A program made the translations under genes and the position numbers. Shown here in pieces: positions 27,707 to 35,662 of a stretch of 64,000 nucleotides of DNA. The stretch's first letter is position 1. Every line of letters starts with the position of its first letter. The DNA comes from Mycobacterium adipatum (GTDB taxonomy: Bacteria; Actinomycetota; Actinomycetes; Mycobacteriales; Mycobacteriaceae). The stretch spans positions 3,286,001 through 3,350,000 of the forward strand of contig NZ_CP015596.1 of assembly GCF_001644575.1 (NCBI RefSeq), in the 5' to 3' direction. The notes below the pieces were generated by a model. The model had not been told where the DNA came from and searched no databases. It saw only the letters and a program-made list of their open reading frames with translations.

Positions 27707-28390
27707 GTGCGCCGTGTGGCCGTGGTGGTGGTCTCGCTCGCTCTGTTGATCGCCGGGGTTCCGCCGAGTGCACCATCGGTGCAGCTCGCGGGGCGGGAGT
27801 CGACGCTCAGCAGAATCGCGGTGATCAGCGACTCATACACCACCGGTACCGATCTCGGTGGTCTCGGCGTCAACGGGTGGCCGTCCTTGGCTTGGCGGAT
27901 CCTGGCCGAGGAGGGCAGGCCGGTGGCGGCCGATGTGGCGGCGGAGGGGCGTGCCGGCTACGGCGTGCGCGGTGATCACAACAGCACCTTCGGTGATCTG
28001 ACCGCGCGGGCGGTCCGACCCGATGACGCCGTCGTGGTGTTCTTCGGATCCCGTAACGACCAGCCGGTCGACGCGATCGAGGTGGCCGGATTGGCCAGGA
28101 ACGCTTTCGAACTTGCGCGACGCCGAGCGCCGACCGCTCGCTTCCTGGTGATCGGGCCCCCGTGGCCCACGGCCGATGTGCCGGTCCGGATCATGCAGAT
28201 CCGCGATGCCCTGGCGATCGTCGCCCAGGCCTCGGGGGCCAGGTTCGTCGATCCGCTCGTCGAACGCTGGTTCGTCGGCAGGCCCGAACTGATCGGGGTC
28301 GACGGGGTGCATCCCACCGACAGCGGCCATCGCTACATTGCCGAGCGCATCGCCGGGCTCATCGCGGCGGAGCTGCCCGCGGCACGTTAG
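27707..28390 (+). CDS. Exported SGNH/GDSL hydrolase
   Basis: 227 residues from a GTG, with AGGAGG upstream. A signal peptide (VAVVVVSLALLIAGVPPSA) precedes the SGNH fold. Block I is VISDSYTTG with the nucleophile Ser in the SDS context, block III is FFGSRND (Asn in place), and block V is GVHPTDSGH (Asp and His). It may deacylate or transacylate an envelope carbohydrate. Its position after the acyltransferase suggests they act together, as the SGNH domain of OafA does on O-antigen. The stop overlaps the MOSC gene. Confidence 0.85.
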   Translation: MRRVAVVVVSLALLIAGVPPSAPSVQLAGRESTLSRIAVISDSYTTGTDLGGLGVNGWPSLAWRILAEEGRPVAADVAAEGRAGYGVRGDHNSTFGDLTARAVRPDDAVVVFFGSRNDQPVDAIEVAGLARNAFELARRRAPTARFLVIGPPWPTADVPVRIMQIRDALAIVAQASGARFVDPLVERWFVGRPELIGVDGVHPTDSGHRYIAERIAGLIAAELPAAR

Positions 28391-29046
28391 GCGTGCGCGC
28401 GACGGCGCGCCTTGTCCTTCAAGGGTTCCGGCAGAGCCTCGGCGACGAGCAATGCGGGTAGCAGGCTGGGATCCGTCATCATCGCGCGGAAGACCACCGC
28501 GATCGTCACGTCATGGTCGGGGCGTTCGAGGATCCGGATCGAATCGCCGGCCCGCACCGGCCCGGGGGTGATGACCCGCAGGTAGGCGCCGGGCATGCCG
28601 CGATCGGTGAACGTCTTGATCCAGCCGTCGATCTCCAACCATTTCGCGAAGGTGCGGCAGGGCGTACGGGGCCGGGTCACCTCGAGCACCAGCCCGCCGT
28701 CACCGACGGCCCACCGCTCGCCGATGACCGCGTTGGTGACATCGATACCCGCGGTCGTCAGGTTCTCACCGAAGACACCATTGCCGATCTGACGGTCGAG
28801 TTCGCTCTCCCAGGCGTCGAGATCCTCCCTGGCGTAGGCGTACACGGCCTGGTCGTCGCCGCCGTGGTGCTTCTGCTCACTCACCAGGTCGCCGACCAGT
28901 CCGCTGCCCAACCCGCCCCGCATGGGACCGGGCGCGCGCACCTCGACGGCCGCTGGCGCGGGCCGTTTGTCGATACCGGTCGGCTTCTTCAAGGTATCGG
29001 GGTTGGTGCGCGGGTGGGCGATGTTGACTGTCAGCACGCTCGACAT
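28387..29046 (-). CDS. MOSC domain protein (YiiM-like)
   Basis: 219 residues. The MOSC core is clear: GLVGDLVSEQKHHGG, VYAYAREDLDAWE, GVFGENLTTAGID and the PRTPCRTF segment with the conserved Cys that would bind molybdenum cofactor sulfur. The C-terminal helical 3-alpha domain (TIAVVFRAMM...LLVAEALPEPLKDKA) is also present, as in E. coli YiiM, which reduces N-hydroxylated compounds. Probably cytoplasmic. It converges with the SGNH gene. Confidence 0.9.
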   Translation of the reverse strand: MSSVLTVNIAHPRTNPDTLKKPTGIDKRPAPAAVEVRAPGPMRGGLGSGLVGDLVSEQKHHGGDDQAVYAYAREDLDAWESELDRQIGNGVFGENLTTAGIDVTNAVIGERWAVGDGGLVLEVTRPRTPCRTFAKWLEIDGWIKTFTDRGMPGAYLRVITPGPVRAGDSIRILERPDHDVTIAVVFRAMMTDPSLLPALLVAEALPEPLKDKARRRAHA

Positions 29047-29100
29047 GCGGTCAGCCTAGTGGCACCCGCCGACCGCGGCCTCCCGCATAATCTGGCAGCC

Positions 29101-30243
29101 ATGTTCGTCACTCCGCGGTATGGCACCGGCGCCCTCGCCGATCTGGTCCCATCGGTCCTCGGCGTGCTGGGGGTGGCCGGGGAATCCGACCGGATCGGGC
29201 TCGGGCTCGACGGGGTGCGCCGGGTGGCCATCCTGTTGGTCGACGGTATGGGTGCCGAACTTGTCGCGGCCCGACCCGAGGCCGCACCGTTTCTGGCCGA
29301 CCTGCCGGCGCGCTCGTTGACCGCGGGTTTCCCGAGTACCACGGTGGCAAGCCTGGCGTCGCTGGGTACCGGCTTGCCCGGTGGTGAGCACGGACTTGTC
29401 GGTTACCTGCTGGCGGTGCCCGATCATGATCGGCTGATGAACCCGCTGAAATGGCGGCTGATGGGTGAGGGACCCAAGGTTGATCTGCTCAAAGAGGTTG
29501 TCCCCGAGCAATTTCAGCCATCGGCGACGGCGTTCGAGAGGGCAGCCGCCGATGGCGTGGTGGTGACCCAGGTAGCGCCGATGTACCAGGCGGGTTCGGG
29601 ACTGACCCGAGCGGCGTTGCGCGGCGGCGATTTCCGGCCCAGCTTCTCGTCCGGCGACCTGGTGCAGGGGGTGATCGACGCGCTCGCCGCCGGGGACCGC
29701 AGCCTCGTCTACGCCTACCACGGCGACCTGGATCTGACCGGACATGTGCGGGGACCGGCATCCGAGTCGTGGGCGCTGGAGCTTCAGCAGATCGACCTGA
29801 CGATCCGCCTGATCACCGAGCGCTTGCCACCCGGCTCCGCGCTGATCGTCACCGCGGATCACGGCATGGTGCACGTCGGCGATCCGGTGGATTTCGATCA
29901 GCGCGCCGACCTGCGTGCCGGTGTGCGCGCATTGGGCGGCGAGCCCCGCGCACGACATGTGTACACCGACGCCGGGGCGGCCCCCGATGTCGCAGCGGCC
30001 TGGCGGGAGGCACTGGGCACCGATTTCACGGTCCTGACCCGTGCCGAGGTGATCGGCGCCGGCTGGTTCGGGCCGACCGTGCTGACCCCGGTGCAACCGC
30101 GGATCGGCGATGTCGTGGTGGTGGCCGACGGTGACCGCGCCATCATCCGGTCCGGCGCCGAACCGCTGCAGTCCCGGCTCGTCGGACACCACGGTTCGCT
30201 GACGCCCGCCGAGATGCTCGTGCCGCTGTACGCGCTTCGGTGA
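29101..30243 (+). CDS. Alkaline phosphatase superfamily protein (type I phosphodiesterase/nucleotide pyrophosphatase-like)
   Basis: 380 residues from the ATG at 29101. Metal-binding and nucleophile elements are visible: Asp48 in ILLVDGMGAEL, the Thr of GFPSTTVAS near residue 80, YHGDLDLTGH and VTADHGMVHV near residue 260. The family cleaves phosphoesters or pyrophosphates. No signal peptide is seen, so it may act in the cytoplasm. The upstream-extended frame (from 28513) is antisense to the MOSC gene and is rejected. It precedes menC by 75 bp. Substrate unknown. Confidence 0.85.
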   Translation: MFVTPRYGTGALADLVPSVLGVLGVAGESDRIGLGLDGVRRVAILLVDGMGAELVAARPEAAPFLADLPARSLTAGFPSTTVASLASLGTGLPGGEHGLVGYLLAVPDHDRLMNPLKWRLMGEGPKVDLLKEVVPEQFQPSATAFERAAADGVVVTQVAPMYQAGSGLTRAALRGGDFRPSFSSGDLVQGVIDALAAGDRSLVYAYHGDLDLTGHVRGPASESWALELQQIDLTIRLITERLPPGSALIVTADHGMVHVGDPVDFDQRADLRAGVRALGGEPRARHVYTDAGAAPDVAAAWREALGTDFTVLTRAEVIGAGWFGPTVLTPVQPRIGDVVVVADGDRAIIRSGAEPLQSRLVGHHGSLTPAEMLVPLYALR

Positions 30244-30317
30244 TGTCAGCCCGCACTCCGGGGTGTTTTCCGTCGCTGTGCTCGTCGTGGCACGAACTCG
30301 ACTAGCGTGCAGTTCTT

Positions 30318-31277
30318 GTGCAGACGCTGATCGACCTGGACACCGCACCGGTGTTCGCCATCCCCTTCCGCGACGGCGCCACCACACACGAAGGCGTCCT
30401 GGTGGAGGGACCGCAGGGCTGGGGGGAGTTCAGCCCACCGCCTGGCTGCCCCGACCGTCTGCTGGTGCGTTGGCTGACCGCGGCCACCGAGCCCGGCACC
30501 GTCGGGTGGCCGGATGCCCGACGCGGACGGGTACCGGTGGCCGTGACCGTGCCCGCAACGAACCCGGAACGCGCCTATGACCTGGTGACGGCATCCGGTT
30601 GCCGGACGGCGTGCGTCGAGGTCGCCGATCCGGCCGGCACACCCGCCGATGACGTTGCCCGTGTCGCGGCAGTGCGCGACGCGCTGGGCCCGGACGGTCG
30701 CATCCGCTGTGACGCCAAGGGCAGGTGGTCGGTCGATGCCGCGGCAACCGCCATCCCGGTGCTCGATCACGCGGCAGGGGGGCTCGAGTTCGTCCAGCAG
30801 CCGTGCCGGCACACCGCGGAACTCGCCGCGCTACGAGGGCGGGTCGATGTTCCGATCGCCATCCACGAATCTCTGGAGCAGTCGTTGGGGGATCCCGCGC
30901 TGACCCAGGCCGCCGATATCGCCGTTCTGCACTGCGGGTCGCTGGGCGGCGCGCGGCGGGCACTGCGGATCGCCGAGTCATGCGGGTTGCCGTGCACCGT
31001 CACCTCGGGCATCGAAACGAGCATCGGTGTGGCGGCCGGAGTGGCATTGGCCGGCGCCCTGCCGGACCTGCCGTACGCCGGCACCCTGGGATCCGGCACG
31101 CTGCTGGACGGGGATCTGGTGGCCGACTCCCGCAGACTGATTCCCGACGACGGCTTTCTACCGGTTGCGCCCATGTCGCCGGCTCCGTTGCCGGAGTTGC
31201 TGGACCGGTATACGGTGTCCGATCCGGACAGAATCCGGTGGTGGCGGTCACGGCTGGAAAGCGCAATTGCACAATGA
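30318..31277 (+). CDS. menC: o-Succinylbenzoate synthase (menaquinone biosynthesis)
   Basis: 319 residues from a GTG, about the size of M. tuberculosis MenC (Rv0553). It is an enolase-superfamily enzyme that dehydrates SHCHC to o-succinylbenzoate. Seen are the Lys in RCDAKGRW, metal ligands in the barrel (VQQPC, IHESLEQS) and the late Lys/Ser region VTSGIETSIGVAAG. It is followed 4 bp later by a cytochrome P450, an unusual partner; other men genes are not in the window. Confidence 0.9.
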   Translation: MQTLIDLDTAPVFAIPFRDGATTHEGVLVEGPQGWGEFSPPPGCPDRLLVRWLTAATEPGTVGWPDARRGRVPVAVTVPATNPERAYDLVTASGCRTACVEVADPAGTPADDVARVAAVRDALGPDGRIRCDAKGRWSVDAAATAIPVLDHAAGGLEFVQQPCRHTAELAALRGRVDVPIAIHESLEQSLGDPALTQAADIAVLHCGSLGGARRALRIAESCGLPCTVTSGIETSIGVAAGVALAGALPDLPYAGTLGSGTLLDGDLVADSRRLIPDDGFLPVAPMSPAPLPELLDRYTVSDPDRIRWWRSRLESAIAQ

Positions 31278-31281
31278 GGAG

Positions 31282-32538
31282 ATGACTTCGGTGTCCGAAC
31301 CGGCGGTCCTGTTGGGGCAGGCCCTTGCTCCGTCGAACCGTGTCGACCCCTACCCGGCGTATCGCGCGTTGCGTGAACACGGTCCGCTGCAGATTCCCGA
31401 GATCAGTCTGACCGTATTGACTTCCTACGCCGATTGCGATGCCGCGATTCGGCATCCGGCCTCGTCCAGTGACCGGATGAAATCCGCCATTGCGCAACGC
31501 CAGATCGCCGCCGGTGAGGAACCCCGACCGTTCGGGCTGGCCGGCCTGGTCGACAAGCGCCGCACCCCGGCATTCCTGTTCCTGGATCCACCGGACCACA
31601 CCCGGCTGCGCAAGCTGGTGGCCAAGGCGTTCGCACCGCGGGTGATCAACGAGCTGCGCAACGAGATCGTCGCGACCGTCGACGGACTGTTGGATACCGC
31701 GGAGGAGCGCGGCGAATTCGATGCGGTCAGCGGCCTTGCCTACCCGGTTGCGGTGGCGGTGATCTGCCGGTTGCTCGGCGTGCCGGTCGAGGATGAACCC
31801 AAATTCGGGCACGCGTCCACCCTGCTCGCCCAGACCGTCGATCCCTTCCTGACGGCGACCGGCGATGTGCCCGAGGGGTTCACCGATCGCATCGAGGCCG
31901 GCAAGTGGCTCCGCAAGTATTTCCGCGAGCTGATCAGCCGGCGCCGCAGCAGCCCCGGCGACGATTTGATCTCCGCGATGATCGCGGTGGAGGAATCCGG
32001 CGACCAGCTCAGCGAGGACGAGATCATCTCGACCTGCAACCTGCTGTTGATCGCCGGACACGAGTCGACGGTGAGTCTGATGGCGACCTCGGTGCTGGCG
32101 ATGCTGCGGGACCGTACGCAGTGGACGGCGTTGGGGGCCGATCCGTCGCGGGCACTGCGCGTCATCGAGGAGACGTTGCGCTTCGACCCGCCCGCTCAGC
32201 TGTTGGGCCGGGTAGCCGCCGAGGAGATGAAGCTCGGGGACACCGTGATCCCCGAGGGCGACACCATCATCGTGCTGCTGGCCGCCGCGCACCGCGATCC
32301 GTTGGTCAATGAGAATCCGGATGTCTTCGATCCCGACCGGGCCAATATCAGACACCTCGGTTTCGGGCACGGCGCCCACTTCTGTCTGGGTGCGCCGCTG
32401 GTCCGCCTGGAAGCCTCGATCGCATTGTCCGCGGTGACAAGGCGATTCCCGCAGGCTGTGCTCGGCGGTGACCCTCAGTACAAGCCGAACGTGACGTTGC
32501 GCGGGATGTTGTCGTTGCCGGTCAGTGTGACGGGCTGA
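31282..32538 (+). CDS. Cytochrome P450
   Basis: 418 residues. The heme-thiolate loop is FGHGAHFCLG with Cys368. The I-helix motif is AGHEST, and the ExxR motif falls within RVIEETLR. The N-terminus lacks a membrane anchor, as is normal for bacterial soluble CYPs that take electrons from ferredoxin. The start is the ATG at 31282, with GAGGA 2 nt upstream overlapping the menC stop, so the two genes are coupled. Substrate and CYP family number cannot be assigned by eye. Confidence 0.93.
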   Translation: MTSVSEPAVLLGQALAPSNRVDPYPAYRALREHGPLQIPEISLTVLTSYADCDAAIRHPASSSDRMKSAIAQRQIAAGEEPRPFGLAGLVDKRRTPAFLFLDPPDHTRLRKLVAKAFAPRVINELRNEIVATVDGLLDTAEERGEFDAVSGLAYPVAVAVICRLLGVPVEDEPKFGHASTLLAQTVDPFLTATGDVPEGFTDRIEAGKWLRKYFRELISRRRSSPGDDLISAMIAVEESGDQLSEDEIISTCNLLLIAGHESTVSLMATSVLAMLRDRTQWTALGADPSRALRVIEETLRFDPPAQLLGRVAAEEMKLGDTVIPEGDTIIVLLAAAHRDPLVNENPDVFDPDRANIRHLGFGHGAHFCLGAPLVRLEASIALSAVTRRFPQAVLGGDPQYKPNVTLRGMLSLPVSVTG

Positions 32539-32555
32539 GTCGCGTCGCTTCGCTC

Positions 32556-34148
32556 TCAGAAGGGCGGGTCGCTGTCGCTGTGGGTGTGTTCGAGGGCGCG
32601 GGCGGTGGCGTTGTGTGCTCGTTCGGCTTTGATGCGTTGGGCGCGGTCTTGGGCGTGGGTGCGGGGGCGGACCGGCATTGTCGTTCGGGTGCGGACGGTG
32701 TGGCGATCGGTGTCGTCGAGGAGGGTGATCGCGCGTCTGCGGGGGACGGGTGTGTGGATGTTCCGGTGCGGGAACAGGATTGCCGCACCGGGAGCCTTGG
32801 TGTAGGTATTCCCGGTGGGTGCGTGCCAGTGCATGCTGCCGTCGGGTTTCGCGGTGGGTTCCCAGCCGCTGAACGTTTTGAGCATATGGTGCAGACGACA
32901 TAGCGGGGCCAGGTTGGCGGGGTGGGTGGCCCCGGCCGGCCACGGGATCAGATGATCCAGATCGCAGCGGTGCGCTGCCCGGCTGCAGCCAGGAAATGAG
33001 CAGGTCATGGCGCGCATCCGGACGAACGCGGTCAGCGCGGCCGAGGGCCGGTATCGGGGTTCGGTGGGCAGGGCGGCGATCTCGGTGAGCGGCTGTACCT
33101 TGGCGCCCCCGGTGGCCAGTTCGGCGAGTAGGTGTGCGGGGATGATGGCGCCGTCGAGCATCACTGCGGGGCTGGGATTGCAGGCCGCGGGGGCCGCGGG
33201 GTCAGATTCCGCGGCCGGTGTCTGCGGCTCGGAGTCACCGCCGGATTCAGGCACGGTCTCGGTGTCGGGCTGGGATTCCGGGCTGCCCGCCGCACCCGCC
33301 ACACCCTGCTGGGGTGTGTCCTGGCCGGCGGCGGGGATCTGATCGGCCAGCGCATAGATCGTCACCGCCCCGGCGCGGGGGTCTTTCCCGCTGCCCTCGC
33401 AGTCGGGGTTCCCGCACGCGCAGGTCAGGCGCTCCAACGTGGGGCCGACCGCCCCCAGCGCGGCCAACGCGGCCGCCCGCAGTTCCCCGCGGCGGCGCGG
33501 ATCGTTCGGGCAGACGGTGTCGGCGAGGGCGTTGAGCCGTTGTTCGAGGACCTTTGTGTCGGTGACCCGCAGCCGACCCCAGAACGAGGCAACCCCGTTC
33601 GGGTCGTCCTTATCGTCGAACTCCACATACAGGTCCTTGGCGGCCCGACGAGACCTCACGACGGCGTCGGGGTCGAATTTCTCCACCCACACGTCGACGG
33701 CGGTGATCAGCTGCTTTTCCGAATGCGCCCCGTACTCGCCGGCCTCGGCGGCGATCGCGGTGTCGATCAGGGCCAGCGCATCCGTGTCCTCGACGAGGTG
33801 GGTGCGCCAGGTGATGGCATCGATCACCGTCGCCGACACTGTCCCCGACGCGAGCAGGGCGGCGGTGCGGGGCAGCCGGTCACGCAACGCTTGGGCGATG
33901 CGCATCTGCTTGGACGCCGCATACGGGTTCAGGTTGCAGGCCGCCGCCACCTGCGCTTGCGCCCAGGCCCACCCGTCGATCACCTGATGGGCGTGATCAT
34001 CGTCCTCGCCATCGCACTGGCGGGCGATCACCTCACCGATCAACGCCAACCGCTCCGCGGCCGCCATCGCCTCGGCCCGGGTCGCGGCCGTCAACGCGGA
34101 CACGAGCGCCTCATCGCCCATCTCCGCCAACCCGACCCTATCGAACAT
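32556..34148 (-). CDS. DUF222/HNH endonuclease-domain protein (13E12 repeat family)
   Basis: About 530 residues. The N-terminal DUF222 region (ALTAATRAEAMAAAERLALI, QMRIAQALRDRLPRTAALL) is followed by a variable acidic Ser/Pro linker near residues 275-330. The C-terminal HNH motif (CSFPGCSRAAHRCDLDHLIP, then APLCRLHHMLK) binds metal. Proteins of this REP13E12 type occur in many copies in mycobacteria and have been linked to repetitive or mobile DNA; their role is unclear. ATG 34148 (MFDRVGLAEM) is the family-like start; ATGs at 34178 and 34190 fall in the target duplication and the insertion sequence. The IS therefore abuts its 5' end. Confidence 0.85.
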   Translation of the reverse strand: MFDRVGLAEMGDEALVSALTAATRAEAMAAAERLALIGEVIARQCDGEDDDHAHQVIDGWAWAQAQVAAACNLNPYAASKQMRIAQALRDRLPRTAALLASGTVSATVIDAITWRTHLVEDTDALALIDTAIAAEAGEYGAHSEKQLITAVDVWVEKFDPDAVVRSRRAAKDLYVEFDDKDDPNGVASFWGRLRVTDTKVLEQRLNALADTVCPNDPRRRGELRAAALAALGAVGPTLERLTCACGNPDCEGSGKDPRAGAVTIYALADQIPAAGQDTPQQGVAGAAGSPESQPDTETVPESGGDSEPQTPAAESDPAAPAACNPSPAVMLDGAIIPAHLLAELATGGAKVQPLTEIAALPTEPRYRPSAALTAFVRMRAMTCSFPGCSRAAHRCDLDHLIPWPAGATHPANLAPLCRLHHMLKTFSGWEPTAKPDGSMHWHAPTGNTYTKAPGAAILFPHRNIHTPVPRRRAITLLDDTDRHTVRTRTTMPVRPRTHAQDRAQRIKAERAHNATARALEHTHSDSDPPF

Positions 34149-34171
34149 GTGTGCGATTTTACCGGCGCGGT

Positions 34172-34184
34172 CCGACATTCCGCG
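34172..34184. repeat. Left target-site duplication of the IS481-family element
   Basis: CCGACATTCCGCG here is repeated exactly at 35626-35638 on the other side of the element. This is direct evidence of insertion and fixes the element's boundaries. Confidence 0.9.
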
Positions 34185-34235
34185 TGTCATGTCTCAAGAC
34201 ATCGGTGACAGTTCTGCATCAGGACATCGGTGACA
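34185..34235 (+). repeat. Left terminal inverted repeat of the IS
   Basis: 51 bp that pair with 35575-35625 with mismatches only at positions 4, 9 and 13 from the end. It holds two direct copies of GACATCGGTGACA, 24-25 bp apart, probably transposase binding sites. Confidence 0.88.
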
Positions 34236-34281
34236 CTTCGAGGGTTCTTGGTGGTGACACTTCTGCGCCGAGGCTGCGGGG

Positions 34282-35565
34282 GTGGCTGTCAATGAACCCA
34301 TCGATCCTCGTGTCCGCCTCGCGATCTCTCAGTGGCCTGATGACGCGCCGCGTGGGGCGGTCTCGACGTTCTGCGCCGAGCATGGCATATCACGAAATTC
34401 GTTCTACGAGTTACGTAAACGCGCCAAGACTGACGGGCCGGCTGCGGTTCTCGAACCTCGGACACGCCGACCGAAGTCGAGCCCGTCGACGCTGAGCGAT
34501 GAGGTCAAAACCCGCGCCGTGGCCGTGCGGTCCGCGCTGGAGGTCTCCGGTCTGGATCACGGGCCGATCAGCGTGTACGAGAAGATGCGCGCGATGGGCC
34601 TCGATGAGGTTCCGTCCACAGCCGCGCTGTCGCGCATCTTCCGTGAGGCTGGTGTGGCTCGTGTGGAGCCGAAGAAGAAGCCCCGCTCGGCGTGGCGACG
34701 GTTTGTCTATCCGTGCCCGAACGCGTGCTGGCAACTCGACGCCACCGGGTACGTGCTCACTAGTGGACGCACGTGTGTGATCTTCCAACTCATCGATGAC
34801 CACTCCCGCTACGCGGTCGCCTCGCACGTGGCCTGGAGCGAAACCGCCGAGGCGGCGATCGCCGTGGTCGACAAAGCGATCGCCACCCATGGCGTGCCCC
34901 AACGGCTGCTGACCGACAACGGATCAGCGCTGAACCCGTCACGGCGAGGATATGTGGGCCAACTCGTCGCTCACGTGAGCGCACTCGGAATCGAGGCGAT
35001 CACCGGAAAGCCCTACAAACCAACCACGCAGGGCAAAAACGAACGCTTCCACCAGACCCTGTTCCGCTACCTCGACAAGCAGCCATTGGCCGACACACTG
35101 GCCGAGCTCCAAGCCCAGGTCGATGCCTTCGACCACATCTACAACACCGAGCGCCCCCATCAAGGCCTGCCCGGGCGCATCACCCCGCTTACCGCCTGGG
35201 AAGGGACCCCCAAGGCAGATCCACCCCGCCCCACAATCGATCGGCCGGCCTATGCACAGCCCGTCCCGAAGCGATACCAATTCCCGCGAGCACAGTCGCC
35301 CGTCGATCTGCCCGCCAACACCGTCATCCGGACGGTGGGCTCCATAGGCAACATCAGCTTGGACTCCGTCAGCTACCGAGTCGACGCACAACGCGCCTTC
35401 CAGCAAGTCCTGGTTGTCAGCGTCGACGACAAGGTCATCGTGACCGACCTGCACGGCGAAGTCCTCATCGAACACACCCGACCCGCACCGGGCGTGAAGT
35501 ACGTCGGCAACGGACGCCCCCGCGGTCCGCGCCTCAAAAACGAGAAACCGTCACCGATGTCCTGA
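34282..35565 (+). CDS. IS481-family transposase
   Basis: 427 residues from a GTG. An N-terminal helix-turn-helix (STFCAEHGISRNSFYELRKRA) precedes an rve integrase core with the catalytic triad Asp153 (LDATGYV), Asp212 (TDNGSA) and Glu254 (GKNERFHQT), then RPHQGL typical of the family. It is full length, with no frameshift. It moves the element by DDE chemistry. The stop codon lies inside one of the internal right-end repeats. Confidence 0.95.
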   Translation: MAVNEPIDPRVRLAISQWPDDAPRGAVSTFCAEHGISRNSFYELRKRAKTDGPAAVLEPRTRRPKSSPSTLSDEVKTRAVAVRSALEVSGLDHGPISVYEKMRAMGLDEVPSTAALSRIFREAGVARVEPKKKPRSAWRRFVYPCPNACWQLDATGYVLTSGRTCVIFQLIDDHSRYAVASHVAWSETAEAAIAVVDKAIATHGVPQRLLTDNGSALNPSRRGYVGQLVAHVSALGIEAITGKPYKPTTQGKNERFHQTLFRYLDKQPLADTLAELQAQVDAFDHIYNTERPHQGLPGRITPLTAWEGTPKADPPRPTIDRPAYAQPVPKRYQFPRAQSPVDLPANTVIRTVGSIGNISLDSVSYRVDAQRAFQQVLVVSVDDKVIVTDLHGEVLIEHTRPAPGVKYVGNGRPRGPRLKNEKPSPMS

Positions 35566-35574
35566 TACATCAAC

Positions 35575-35625
35575 TGTCACCGATGTCCTGATGCAGAACT
35601 GTCACCGATGTCCTGATACATCACA
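35575..35625 (-). repeat. Right terminal inverted repeat of the IS
   Basis: Partner of 34185-34235 (48 of 51 matches). A further partial copy of the same unit lies just inside, at 35551-35568, overlapping the transposase stop. Confidence 0.88.
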
Positions 35626-35638
35626 CCGACATTCCGCG
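35626..35638. repeat. Right target-site duplication of the IS
   Basis: Exact copy of CCGACATTCCGCG at 34172-34184. Confidence 0.9.
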
Positions 35639-35662
35639 GCGGAGGGATGAATCCGATCCCGG

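Larger units (their letters stand above)
34185..35625 (+). mobile_element. Complete IS481-family insertion sequence, 1441 bp
   Basis: The element starts TGT and ends ACA. It has 51-bp terminal inverted repeats (34185-34235 and 35575-35625) that differ at only 3 positions, and carries one transposase gene. A 13-bp direct repeat flanks it. Each end contains internal copies of a unit including GACATCGGTGACA: two on the left, three on the right. The transposase stop lies in the innermost right copy. All parts are intact and the duplication is perfect, suggesting a recent insertion. Confidence 0.92.

Noticed and set aside
31000..32943. 647-codon minus-strand frame across menC and the P450
   Set aside because: It is antisense to two well-supported genes and shows only low-complexity sequence.
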